DNA from: an uncultured Flavihumibacter sp.
GTDB taxonomy: Bacteria > Bacteroidota > Bacteroidia > Chitinophagales > Chitinophagaceae
NCBI GenBank assembly: GCA_902168105.1
Contig: CABHOY010000076.1
Location: 41,766 to 105,765 of the forward strand
Direction: 5' to 3'
Length of the DNA: 64,000 bases
The translations under genes were made by a program, and so were the position numbers. Numbering within the stretch: the first letter of the stretch is position 1; every line of letters starts with the position of its first letter. This document shows, piece by piece, positions 7,180 to 15,292 of the stretch. The notes below the pieces were generated by a model. The model was not told the origin of the DNA and did not search any database. It worked only from the letters and a program-made list of their open reading frames with translations.

Positions 7180-9753
7180 ATGTACCGTATACTGCTGCTC
7201 ATTCCCTTACTTGTATGTTGTTTCTCTGCGGGTTCAAATGCTCAGCAAAAAAACTTTTCTATTACACCAGCGCCTACCTGGCTGGTTCCCTATAAACCGG
7301 ACCTGCGTCAGCAACCGGACGACCGTGATGTTTCCAATGGTTACTATACACTGTTGCTTGAAGAACAGCAACATGTCGAGCAATCGGCCGTATACCATCA
7401 TGTGATCAGACAGATCGTTTCCGAAGCCGGTATTCAAAATGGAGCTGAAATAACGGCCGACTATGATCCGGTATACGAGCAGCTGCATTTCCATAAGATC
7501 CTCATCAGGCGTAAGGGGAAAGTGATCAACCAACTACAGGCATCCAAATTCAGGATCCTGCAACAGGAAGATGATCTCTCCCGATTTATTTACAGTGGCT
7601 TGTACACCGCTTATTTTATCATGGAAGATGTGCGGAAAGGAGATCAGATAGAGTTTGCCTACACCATTGAAGGCAGCAATCCTATTTTCGAACATAAGTT
7701 CACAAGCCTCTTTTATCTAAGATCACCCAATCCTGTTGTTAACTTTCATAAAAGTATTATAGCATCTCCCGACAGGGAGATCCGGTTTAAGACTTTTAAT
7801 GGCGGCTCTATGCCAGACAGGCAAATAGTGAACGGCATGCAGGTTTACAAATGGGAGATGACCAATACCGGGTCTATGGAATTGGTTGACGACGTTCCCA
7901 GCTGGTTCGATAACTTCCCTGCCGTACAGGCTACGGAATATAAAGACTGGCAAGAGGTGATCCAATGGGGCGACCATGTGAATACAGTACCACCTCCCGG
8001 TGCAGCGTTGAAAGCGAAAATCGCAGAATTTAAAAGAGAAGCGGGCAACAACAAGGAGAAATACATGTTGAAGGCCATTCGTTTCGTACAGGACGATATC
8101 CGCTATATGGGTATTGAGATGGGCGAATATTCGCATCGTCCCAATACCCCCGACAAGATCCTGCTGCAACGTTTTGGAGATTGTAAGGATAAGTCGTTAC
8201 TGCTGGCCACTATCCTGAAAGCTAACGGCATTTACGCCAACATGGCCTACGCGGATACTTATAACAAAGGTCATGTAGCCGATTATCTGCCGGCGCCGGA
8301 CCTGTTCAATCATGCTATTGTTTATGCAAAGCTGGACAACAAGGAATACTGGATAGATCCGACCATCAGTTATCAGCGGGGAAACCTCTCCATGCTAACC
8401 GTACCCGATTACCAACAGGGCCTTGTTATAGACCCGGCGGGAAAGAATGGTTTCACACCTGTAACAAATACAGGTAGAGATAAGGGTAAGACTGTCATCC
8501 ATGAACATTTCCAGCTACCGTCTGACAAGAAGAACAAAGGCTCACTGACAGTTAACTCTGTCTTCACCATGCAATATGCAGATGAGCAACGTGATGGACT
8601 GGCCAACACCAGCCGGAAGGACAAAGAAAACGCTTACCTGAACTACTATAAGAATTTCTACGGCAGCATCAGCATTGACTCTCCTATGCGGGTCACAGAT
8701 CTTTCTGATAGCAACCGTATAGACGTACGTGAGCGTTATATTCTTCAGTCGCCGTGGAACACAGACAGTACAAAGCAACATGAGGCTACCTTCGATATGA
8801 AGGCGAATATCCTGATAAATGCCTTGCCTGCCAGCGTAGAAGATGACAGGGAGCCTGCGCCGCTGGAATTGCGTTATCCTTTTTCACTGGATTACACGAT
8901 CACAATAGAAATGCCGTCACAGGTGGCTATCGAGGAAAAAGAGCTGCATATCAAAAACGACTACTACTCTCTTCATTTTGTGCCCTCGGTGACTAACAAC
9001 GTGATCACTATGCATTACACGTTTGATACTTACCAGGACCATATCCCGGAAAGTTTCCTCGACACGTATACCAAAGACAGGGAGCAGATCGAGGAAACGC
9101 TTGTATATCCTTTCAGCTGGGACACAAACGAAGGAATACAGGGAGACGCTCCTTCACAGGGATTGAACTGGTTGATCATTGGTCTGGCTGTTTTCTTCAC
9201 CACGGTCTTCGCCCTTCATGCCCTACGTTTTTCCAGGGTATCTATAATGCCGGTTAGTGCCAATCTGTATGGCCCGGGCATTCAAGGATGGATCGTATTA
9301 CTGGCAATCGGTGTGTTCACCAATCCGCTGCGCATCTTCAGTAACCTGATAAAATCGCCCGTATTCACTAACGGTGTATGGCTACAGCTTGACAAGGCCG
9401 CTAACGCCACACATAATGTTACTGTATTACAATTGTTGCTGGTGGTTGAGATTGCGTGTATCATCGCGCTGTTGGTTTACAGTCTGCTGCTGGTATCTCT
9501 TTTATACAAAAAACGAGATACATTCCCTAAGGTAATGATCATATTCTTTCTGGCTAACCTAGCCTTTCTTGTGGCAGATAATCTGGCGTGTTACTACATA
9601 TTTGAAAAGGCAAAACTGGAGGATGACGACGTGAGGGATATGGTAATATCGTTTGTTTCGGCTGCTTTGTGGATCCCTTATCTGATCAGGTCAGAGCAAG
9701 TGAAGGAAACGTTCATTATGCCACATGAGAAAGACATCCCGAACAGGCATTGA
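7180..9753 (+). CDS. DUF3857/transglutaminase-core protein with C-terminal DUF2569-like membrane domain
   Basis: Large envelope protein of 857 residues. A signal peptide (to about residue 21, SNA-QQ) is followed by a DUF3857 domain at about 50-230. A transglutaminase-like core has a plausible triad of Cys335 (FGDCKDKS), His378 (FNHAIVY) and Asp393 (YWIDPTI). A further beta domain extends to about 650. The C-terminus has four to five membrane segments; the first (LIIGLAVFFTTVF) is at about 662, and PGIQGWIVLLAIGVF resembles DUF2569. Many Bacteroidota have such proteins, but the substrate is unknown. It begins 16 bases after DUF2891 and ends at a strong terminator, so it closes this operon. Confidence 0.88.
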   Translation: MYRILLLIPLLVCCFSAGSNAQQKNFSITPAPTWLVPYKPDLRQQPDDRDVSNGYYTLLLEEQQHVEQSAVYHHVIRQIVSEAGIQNGAEITADYDPVYEQLHFHKILIRRKGKVINQLQASKFRILQQEDDLSRFIYSGLYTAYFIMEDVRKGDQIEFAYTIEGSNPIFEHKFTSLFYLRSPNPVVNFHKSIIASPDREIRFKTFNGGSMPDRQIVNGMQVYKWEMTNTGSMELVDDVPSWFDNFPAVQATEYKDWQEVIQWGDHVNTVPPPGAALKAKIAEFKREAGNNKEKYMLKAIRFVQDDIRYMGIEMGEYSHRPNTPDKILLQRFGDCKDKSLLLATILKANGIYANMAYADTYNKGHVADYLPAPDLFNHAIVYAKLDNKEYWIDPTISYQRGNLSMLTVPDYQQGLVIDPAGKNGFTPVTNTGRDKGKTVIHEHFQLPSDKKNKGSLTVNSVFTMQYADEQRDGLANTSRKDKENAYLNYYKNFYGSISIDSPMRVTDLSDSNRIDVRERYILQSPWNTDSTKQHEATFDMKANILINALPASVEDDREPAPLELRYPFSLDYTITIEMPSQVAIEEKELHIKNDYYSLHFVPSVTNNVITMHYTFDTYQDHIPESFLDTYTKDREQIEETLVYPFSWDTNEGIQGDAPSQGLNWLIIGLAVFFTTVFALHALRFSRVSIMPVSANLYGPGIQGWIVLLAIGVFTNPLRIFSNLIKSPVFTNGVWLQLDKAANATHNVTVLQLLLVVEIACIIALLVYSLLLVSLLYKKRDTFPKVMIIFFLANLAFLVADNLACYYIFEKAKLEDDDVRDMVISFVSAALWIPYLIRSEQVKETFIMPHEKDIPNRH

Positions 9754-9759
9754 TATTTT

Positions 9760-9799
9760 AAAAAAACAGGAATTAAGCATAAGTCTTAATTCCTGTTTT
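9760..9799. terminator. Bidirectional terminator
   Basis: AAAACAGGAATTAAG pairs with CTTAATTCCTGTTTT around a short loop. Runs of A on the left and T on the right let it serve both the DUF3857 gene (plus) and the Dabb gene (minus). Confidence 0.85.
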
Positions 9800-9807
9800 C
9801 TATTCTC

Positions 9808-10110
9808 CTAGATCGTTTCTGAATCGTAGATCAGCACTTTTTCCCAGAGGTGTTTGCAGTTCTCCACAAACGCCAGGTGTACAGGATGTTGCTGATATAC
9901 ATCGTGACCTGCTTCGTCATTGAAAACGGTCAGTTCACAATAGCTGTAACTCCTCTCTATTACCGGACGATCAGTAGATGCAGGTTTGCCCACATTGAAC
10001 ATTACCAGTGATTCTATCACTTTCAGCGATTGTACGCCTTCTTCGAACTTCTTGATATCAGCTTCTGAAAGACCTGGCTTCAGCCAGAAATTTACGACGT
10101 GTACAAACAT
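9808..10110 (-). CDS. Dabb (stress-responsive alpha/beta barrel) protein
   Basis: One hundred residues forming a single dimeric A/B barrel domain. The typical start MFVHVVNFWLKPGLSEAD, the SLMV-like strand with FNVGKPASTDR, and the closing DVYQQHPVHLAFVENCKHLW are all present. Members act as small oxygenases, decyclases or lyases, or have no known reaction. The gene lies 33 bases after the ABC permease on the same strand and probably belongs to that operon. Confidence 0.85.
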   Translation of the reverse strand: MFVHVVNFWLKPGLSEADIKKFEEGVQSLKVIESLVMFNVGKPASTDRPVIERSYSYCELTVFNDEAGHDVYQQHPVHLAFVENCKHLWEKVLIYDSETI

Positions 10111-10143
10111 CTCTATTTAATTTAAGTGTGTAAAACAATGTTG

Positions 10144-11343
10144 TTAGCTAATGGCGTTGATGTATCTGCTTACACTGCTCCTGTTTACGATATACACCAG
10201 TACGATCACCAGCAAGGCTGCACAGGCAGTACCTACGGAAAGCCATTGCGAAATGAACATGTCATGACCGGCGAGTTTGGCAGAAGCAAGCCATTGAAGG
10301 GCGGCTACCAGTAGCAATGCCACTATTCCAATTGTAATATATAGCGGAACGAACTGGCGCATCAGGTATCGTTGTAACTGACGCGGGGCAGTGCCCAATG
10401 TTACCAGCAGCTGTATTTCCTTTTTACAACTGGCTATTACCAGCTGTATGAACATGCTGAATACCACCAATGCAAAGGCCAGTAGTACCAGCCCAAAGAA
10501 GCCTATTACAGATACGATCATTTGTACGATCAGTTTTGTCTTGCTGTATTTGATCTTATCCTGGTTCGTGGTATATCCTTTCTCTTCCAGGTACTTTGAC
10601 AGCAAAGGATTGGAAGGGTCTTTTGTTTTGATGATGACCCGCGAAGGAGCAGCAACCTGACCGCTACCAAACTTACTGTTAGCCCAGTCCATAAAACTGC
10701 CGGGAACCAGGAAGGATGAGATGCGGTCGGAAAATCCGACAATGCGGCCGGTGAACTCCTGTGTCATCAGTCCCTGGGAAATAGTGACCTTCATCGGTAG
10801 GGCTTTCACTGTTTCCTGCGATATCTGTGGCAGGTCCTGGCTCAAAGCAAATCCAAAGTTATAGAGGTTTAGAAAGTCGTTAGGAAGGATAATAGGAATT
10901 GTATTATCAGCAGGCGTCCATTTCCACTCGTCATTCTTCACATCGATGAAAGAGTCGGGCACTGATTCAAAGAACATATCGGTATAGAAGTGCAGCTCTC
11001 CGGGAGCGGCGGCAGTCACTTTATACTGATTGGAAGTGATAAAGCCGAAGGCTTCGGTGAAAGGCTGTTGCCTTAGATCGGCTATTTCCGCTGGTGTAAA
11101 TTCACTTTTGGCATTCTGCCCCATCATGGCATTAGTGATCTTCTTGTTGATAACCAGGAAGTCCGCGCTTTCATTTGCATTACGCTGGTTGTGCAACAGC
11201 TGGTCAAAGTCGGTATGTGCCTGAATAGCGATAAGCAGGAGTATCATGGCAATGCCCAGTCCACCGGCAGCCATGAACAGGCGGGCCTTACCGATGCCTG
11301 TCTGTATGATCTTTTTGAGTAACTGGTAGAAGGATGGCATCAT
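10144..11343 (-). CDS. ABC transporter permease, FtsX/MacB-like
   Basis: Membrane protein of 399 residues. One membrane segment near residues 20-43 is followed by a large extracytoplasmic domain (about 45-265) and three membrane segments near 272-300, 325-350 and 365-390. This one-plus-three layout is that of the FtsX/MacB/LolC-type permeases, which move lipids, peptides or signals rather than small solutes. Its start overlaps the ATPase stop by four bases (ATGA), so the two are translationally coupled. The cargo is unknown. Confidence 0.85.
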   Translation of the reverse strand: MMPSFYQLLKKIIQTGIGKARLFMAAGGLGIAMILLLIAIQAHTDFDQLLHNQRNANESADFLVINKKITNAMMGQNAKSEFTPAEIADLRQQPFTEAFGFITSNQYKVTAAAPGELHFYTDMFFESVPDSFIDVKNDEWKWTPADNTIPIILPNDFLNLYNFGFALSQDLPQISQETVKALPMKVTISQGLMTQEFTGRIVGFSDRISSFLVPGSFMDWANSKFGSGQVAAPSRVIIKTKDPSNPLLSKYLEEKGYTTNQDKIKYSKTKLIVQMIVSVIGFFGLVLLAFALVVFSMFIQLVIASCKKEIQLLVTLGTAPRQLQRYLMRQFVPLYITIGIVALLLVAALQWLASAKLAGHDMFISQWLSVGTACAALLVIVLVYIVNRSSVSRYINAIS

Positions 11344-11990
11344 AAGTTATAGTGTGTGTCATATGCAAACCTGTTATCATTGTCCAGGTCTGTTAAAATG
11401 AACCCTGCATTGCGGGCTTTACATTCTTCGGCGATCAGCAGGGCGGCGCGTTGTGCATTCTCTTCATCAAGATGGCTGAACGGCTCGTCCATGATCAGCC
11501 ATTGGAATGGTTGTACCAGTGCACGGATAATGGCTATACGCTGGCGTTCTCCGTAAGATAGCGTTTTACCGCTCTGGTTCAGTACATGGGTGACATTTAG
11601 CCGGGCTGCCATTTCCTTCACTTTTTCTGCAGTACAATACGGCGCGGCGTTCATTACCCGCTTCAATTCGATATTCTCCAGGGCCGTCAGCTGTTCAAAG
11701 ACACGCAGGTCCTGGAAGATCACGCTGACCTGTTCCTGCCTCATACCGGCAATAGCATCTTTGGAATAACTGTCCCAGGTCTTTCCATTCACCAGTACCT
11801 GACCGGTATAATCTGTCCTGATGTGGTACAGATAGTGGACAAGGGTTGTTTTACCGGTGCCGGAAGGCGCTTTTATTTTAGTGAAGCCACCTGGGGTGAA
11901 GGTGACCTGCCTGTTCCAGATATCGGAGGAACGCTGCATGATCTTATCGCGCAACGGAACAGGCACCAGGTTTTCTAACTGTATCTGCAT
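11340..11990 (-). CDS. ABC transporter ATP-binding protein (LolD/MacB-like)
   Basis: ATPase subunit of 216 residues, partner of the FtsX-type permease downstream. Walker A (APSGTGKTT) is at about 41-49, the Q-loop at IFQDLRVF, and Walker B with D-loop at LIMDEPFSHLDE. The signature motif is LSYGE rather than LSGGQ, a tolerated variant. The H-loop position is LTDLDND, so the usual switch His seems to be missing. I chose the ATG at 11990 (MQIQLENLVP), which matches where the family begins; the frame is open to an ATG at 12020. Confidence 0.87.
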   Translation of the reverse strand: MQIQLENLVPVPLRDKIMQRSSDIWNRQVTFTPGGFTKIKAPSGTGKTTLVHYLYHIRTDYTGQVLVNGKTWDSYSKDAIAGMRQEQVSVIFQDLRVFEQLTALENIELKRVMNAAPYCTAEKVKEMAARLNVTHVLNQSGKTLSYGERQRIAIIRALVQPFQWLIMDEPFSHLDEENAQRAALLIAEECKARNAGFILTDLDNDNRFAYDTHYNL

Positions 11991-12042
11991 GTAACTGGTG
12001 TTCTTAAAATGATGACCCAATATAGAGCTTTTTCCAAATGAA

Positions 12043-12077
12043 AATGTCCATGACGGTTATACTCCGTCATGGACATT
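12043..12077 (-). terminator. Terminator after the DUF4836 gene
   Basis: AATGTCCATGACGG and CCGTCATGGACATT form a perfect 14-bp stem with a 7-base loop. A moderately T-rich tail follows on the minus strand. It separates the DUF4836 gene from the ABC transporter operon. Confidence 0.8.
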
Positions 12078-12097
12078 GACTATTGTTATCTGAAAGA

Positions 12098-13867
12098 TTA
12101 GTGTTTATCTTCTTCTACAGGAGCAGTCTCTACTACCGGTGCGGCAGCTGTATCAACAGCTACTTCTCTGGCGGCATCTGCTTTTTTCTTCTCCTCCAGG
12201 TATTTGGCAGCCTCGGTACCGAGGTTTACCAGTTGTACCAGGCTGTTCTCATTTTCGTTCTTGAAGTTCAGCACTATTTCAGAATGCTGTGTTTTACCGT
12301 CGAATGATTTGCTCAACGCAGTCATATCTTTCAGCAGGTTCTTGAACTTTCCGGCCAGTACACGGCTATCAGCAGGGATCTCTTCGTCAGGAATGTTGTT
12401 AACGATCTTTTCAAAGTTTACATAAGCGCCCATCGGGTTGCCTTTGATCTTGCTTACGAAATCATTGTCCAGACCACCTGCCTTGCCTTTGCCGGCCAGG
12501 TATGCCTGCAGTACTGCGGAGTCAGAGGCGCTGGTTACCAGTTTATCGGTAATAGAGATCGCTGGCACGCCAGGCAGGTTCTGTTTCATAACATAGTTAT
12601 TTCCTTCTTTGGTAAAGACACCTTGCACCATTGGAGAGGACATTACTTTATCAAAGGCGGCTTTATCCCCTACTTTCATTGCGAACACCCATTTGGATTC
12701 TGGTGTAGTGGTAGAATCTCCCTCGATGTATAAGCTTGGCTTTTTCTTCACTTCGAAGTCAGAAGCAACAAATACCAGCTGGCCTTTGAAGGCGTTCAGG
12801 ATATCGTCCAGGGTCAGGCCGGAGCTTTGCAGGCCCATGTTAGCGATACCATCCAGACCGGTACTTTTTACGATATCACCGATCATGCGGAAATCAAAGC
12901 CATATACTACGAAGCCGGTAATATTCTGTGAAGGATATTTTTCCAGCATTTCGAGGTCGGCTTCCATATTGCCATATTTCTTATAGATGCCTGCGAGGTC
13001 TTTCCCTACGTAAGAAACACCATCCACAACTATTTTACCTTTCTCAAAGTTTACAGCGCCGGTGTAAAAGCAACCAGCCAGTAATGTTTTAAGATTAGCT
13101 GGCATCATGCCTGCCTGGGCGTTGTAGACAGGCTCCGGGTTCACATAAACGCTCAAGTCTGCGCTGTTTTTCAGCAAGTCGTTGAATGCTTCTATTGAAC
13201 TAGCTGTTTCATCTTTCTTGAGATGGAACAGGTGGTCTACTTCAGCGATCCAGGGCTGCATATCATCCTCCGCAGTTACCAGGCTTGCCGGCTGGGCGTT
13301 GTTTGTATCAGGAGCTGATTCCTCATCACTCCCAGGTACCGGAAGACCGCTTGGAGGCAATGCTTTCTGCATAGCATCTCCTTCAATACCTTTCAGGTAG
13401 ATCACGGTTTCCTTGTTCCAGGCTATTACGCCACCTTGTTTGTCTTCCAGGATATACTTGAAGTCAGGTTTTGTTTGCAGGGAGAAGTTGGCGACATTTT
13501 TCTTCAGGTACTCTTCAAATTTTGAAGCGTCTTTCAGTCCGCCGGTCAGCGTAACATAAGACTGGTTTTTACCGTACACTATAGACACGAAAGACTGTGC
13601 CTGCAGGTCCAGTCCTGAGTTTTCGATGTCTTTCCAAAACTTCTGTGCTTCACTGGCAGTATCCTTTTCCTGTACTGCAGCAAAGAGCTTATCCATTGTT
13701 ATACCATTGGTAATCAGTTTTTTGCTGATCTGTTTGCTGTTTACGCTAAGTACCAGGCTGGCTGTTTTGGGAATATATTTGCTCTGCTCCGGCACCTTTG
13801 AACAGGAGGATAGCAGGATAGCTATAGCTGATACAGCTAGCAAAACCTTTGAAAACATTTTTGTCAT
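12098..13867 (-). CDS. DUF4836 family lipoprotein
   Basis: Predicted lipoprotein of 589 residues; the leader ends in LLSSCSK (lipobox Cys at about 22). The following sequence (YIPKTASLVLSVNSKQISKKL) and the two long repeated beta-alpha regions fit the DUF4836 family, which is found almost only in Bacteroidota. The C-terminal 50 residues are low-complexity Lys/Ala/Glu/Val. The function is not known. The gene has its own terminator and a 260-base divergent spacer, so it is probably monocistronic. Confidence 0.85.
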   Translation of the reverse strand: MTKMFSKVLLAVSAIAILLSSCSKVPEQSKYIPKTASLVLSVNSKQISKKLITNGITMDKLFAAVQEKDTASEAQKFWKDIENSGLDLQAQSFVSIVYGKNQSYVTLTGGLKDASKFEEYLKKNVANFSLQTKPDFKYILEDKQGGVIAWNKETVIYLKGIEGDAMQKALPPSGLPVPGSDEESAPDTNNAQPASLVTAEDDMQPWIAEVDHLFHLKKDETASSIEAFNDLLKNSADLSVYVNPEPVYNAQAGMMPANLKTLLAGCFYTGAVNFEKGKIVVDGVSYVGKDLAGIYKKYGNMEADLEMLEKYPSQNITGFVVYGFDFRMIGDIVKSTGLDGIANMGLQSSGLTLDDILNAFKGQLVFVASDFEVKKKPSLYIEGDSTTTPESKWVFAMKVGDKAAFDKVMSSPMVQGVFTKEGNNYVMKQNLPGVPAISITDKLVTSASDSAVLQAYLAGKGKAGGLDNDFVSKIKGNPMGAYVNFEKIVNNIPDEEIPADSRVLAGKFKNLLKDMTALSKSFDGKTQHSEIVLNFKNENENSLVQLVNLGTEAAKYLEEKKKADAAREVAVDTAAAPVVETAPVEEDKH

Positions 13868-14073
13868 AATTAGGGGATCAAAATTAAAAATGAGTGAATA
13901 GGACGCTAAAATACTTCCTTTTTCGTTTACTACCTTATAAAGGCATACGATAAATTAATGATTTTATTTATATATTAGCGTTTGGGACGTTTTTGCCGGC
14001 TTATACGAGAGGGCTACGATAAAACATTCATTTCTACGTTATTATTATAAAAATAAAAGCTGCAATAGTTTTA

Positions 14074-14081
14074 TACCTTTG
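14074..14081 (+). promoter_or_regulatory. -7 promoter box for the YciI gene
   Basis: TACCTTTG matches TAnnTTTG and lies 48 bases before the start codon. The rest of the 260-base spacer from 13868 shows no gene. Confidence 0.45.
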
Positions 14082-14128
14082 TATAAAGAGGTCAACATGA
14101 TTATAAATCCTATTATTGAAGAGCTGTT

Positions 14129-14416
14129 ATGTACTTAATCCTTTTGCAATACATCCGTCCGGTAGCTGCCGTAGAGCATTATATGGAGCAACATAGAGCT
14201 TTTCTGGAAAAGTTTTATAAGAGCGGGCAATTTATTCTGGCAGGACGCCGTAAGCCCAAATCCGGAGGGTTGATCATTTGCAAAGCTTCGAGCCGTAAAG
14301 AAGTGGAGGCGATCATCGCCGAGGACCCGCTGGACAAATACCAGCTGGCGCTCTATGAGATTATTGAATTCGAGCCAACATCCTACGTTAACGAGTTACA
14401 GTCTTATCTTTCGTAG
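14129..14416 (+). CDS. YciI family protein
   Basis: Protein of 95 residues with the ferredoxin-like YCII fold. The start MYLILLQYIRP, the RAFLEKFYKSGQFILAGRR segment and the AEDPLDKYQLALYEIIEFEP segment are characteristic. YciI proteins have a conserved His-Asp pair and some act in dehalogenation or ring cleavage, but most have no assigned reaction. Probably monocistronic. Confidence 0.85.
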   Translation: MYLILLQYIRPVAAVEHYMEQHRAFLEKFYKSGQFILAGRRKPKSGGLIICKASSRKEVEAIIAEDPLDKYQLALYEIIEFEPTSYVNELQSYLS

Positions 14417-14422
14417 TCAGGG

Positions 14423-14469
14423 TGCCTGATTACGTATGCTGTTGTTACAGGCACATCCGCAATCAGGCA
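14423..14469. terminator. Possible weak terminator hairpin
   Basis: TGCCTGATT at 14423-14431 pairs with AATCAGGCA at 14461-14469 across a 29-base loop. It lies between the convergent YciI and MsrB genes. No long T run follows, so the assignment is uncertain. Confidence 0.4.
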
Positions 14470-14478
14470 TTTACCTGT

Positions 14479-15033
14479 TTAATGTTTTTCCTTAAAGTTT
14501 TTATCGGCTTCTTTGGCTTTCTCGAAGTCGAGTATCACTGAATTGATACAATAGCGCAACCCGGTGGGTGGTGGGCCATCATCAAATACGTGACCAAGGT
14601 GTGCCTTACAGCGGCCACACATTACTTCGGTACGATGCATACCGTGCGTATTATCGGGTGCATAGATCACACTTCCCTTGGTAATTGGCTCGAAGAAACT
14701 CGGCCATCCGCAGCTGCTTTCAAACTTAGCATTTGATACAAACAGCGGATTACCACAAGCAGCGCAATAATAAGTACCAGCGTCTTTGCTGTTCCAGTAT
14801 TTTCCGGTGAATGCCCATTCGGTGCCTTTTTCACGTGCGATGTTGTATACTTCCGGCGCTAAGCGCTCTTTCCATTCCTCATTAGAAAGGCTTACTTTGC
14901 CGGTGTCCGTTCTTGAGTATACTTCACTCTTTTTCTGTTCCTCCATAGACTTATTTTTTGGCTCCTGTTGAGAGTAGGTGCAGTTGCTAACTAAGATGGA
15001 AAGGCTCAAAATTATCAGATTCCTCCACTTCAT
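14479..15033 (-). CDS. msrB: Peptide-methionine (R)-S-oxide reductase, exported
   Basis: MsrB of 184 residues that reduces methionine-R-sulfoxide in proteins. It has a lipoprotein-type leader (LVSNC, Cys18), so it likely repairs envelope proteins. The zinc CxxC pairs are seen in CAACG and CGRC. The catalytic segment LRYCINSVILDF holds the active-site Cys, and the GWPSF and HLGHVFDDGP motifs are intact. There is no MsrA domain or neighbour. Confidence 0.95.
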   Translation of the reverse strand: MKWRNLIILSLSILVSNCTYSQQEPKNKSMEEQKKSEVYSRTDTGKVSLSNEEWKERLAPEVYNIAREKGTEWAFTGKYWNSKDAGTYYCAACGNPLFVSNAKFESSCGWPSFFEPITKGSVIYAPDNTHGMHRTEVMCGRCKAHLGHVFDDGPPPTGLRYCINSVILDFEKAKEADKNFKEKH

Positions 15034-15264
15034 GATTAAAATAATTTATGATTAACGTCTTATTAACAAGACTGTCGTGTGAATAAATTATATTCCTACG
15101 CCATAGATAAAGATACGAAATGGCGGTTAGTACAGTTCAGATGCAGGCCTGTAGAAGCATTCATTTAACAATTCTATAGCAACTGTTTTTTATATAGGCA
15201 TTGTATTCTATACTTCTTTACCCCCACTTTACCCCCACCACCGGTATCAAACATTAAACTTTCC

Positions 15265-15272
15265 TAACTTTA
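15265..15272 (+). promoter_or_regulatory. Possible -7 box for mutL
   Basis: TAACTTTA differs by one base from TAnnTTTG and lies 20 bases before the GTG start. A direct repeat of CTTTACCCCCA sits just upstream at about 15217-15237. Confidence 0.3.
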
Positions 15273-15292
15273 CAGCAAAAGGCACATAATAA

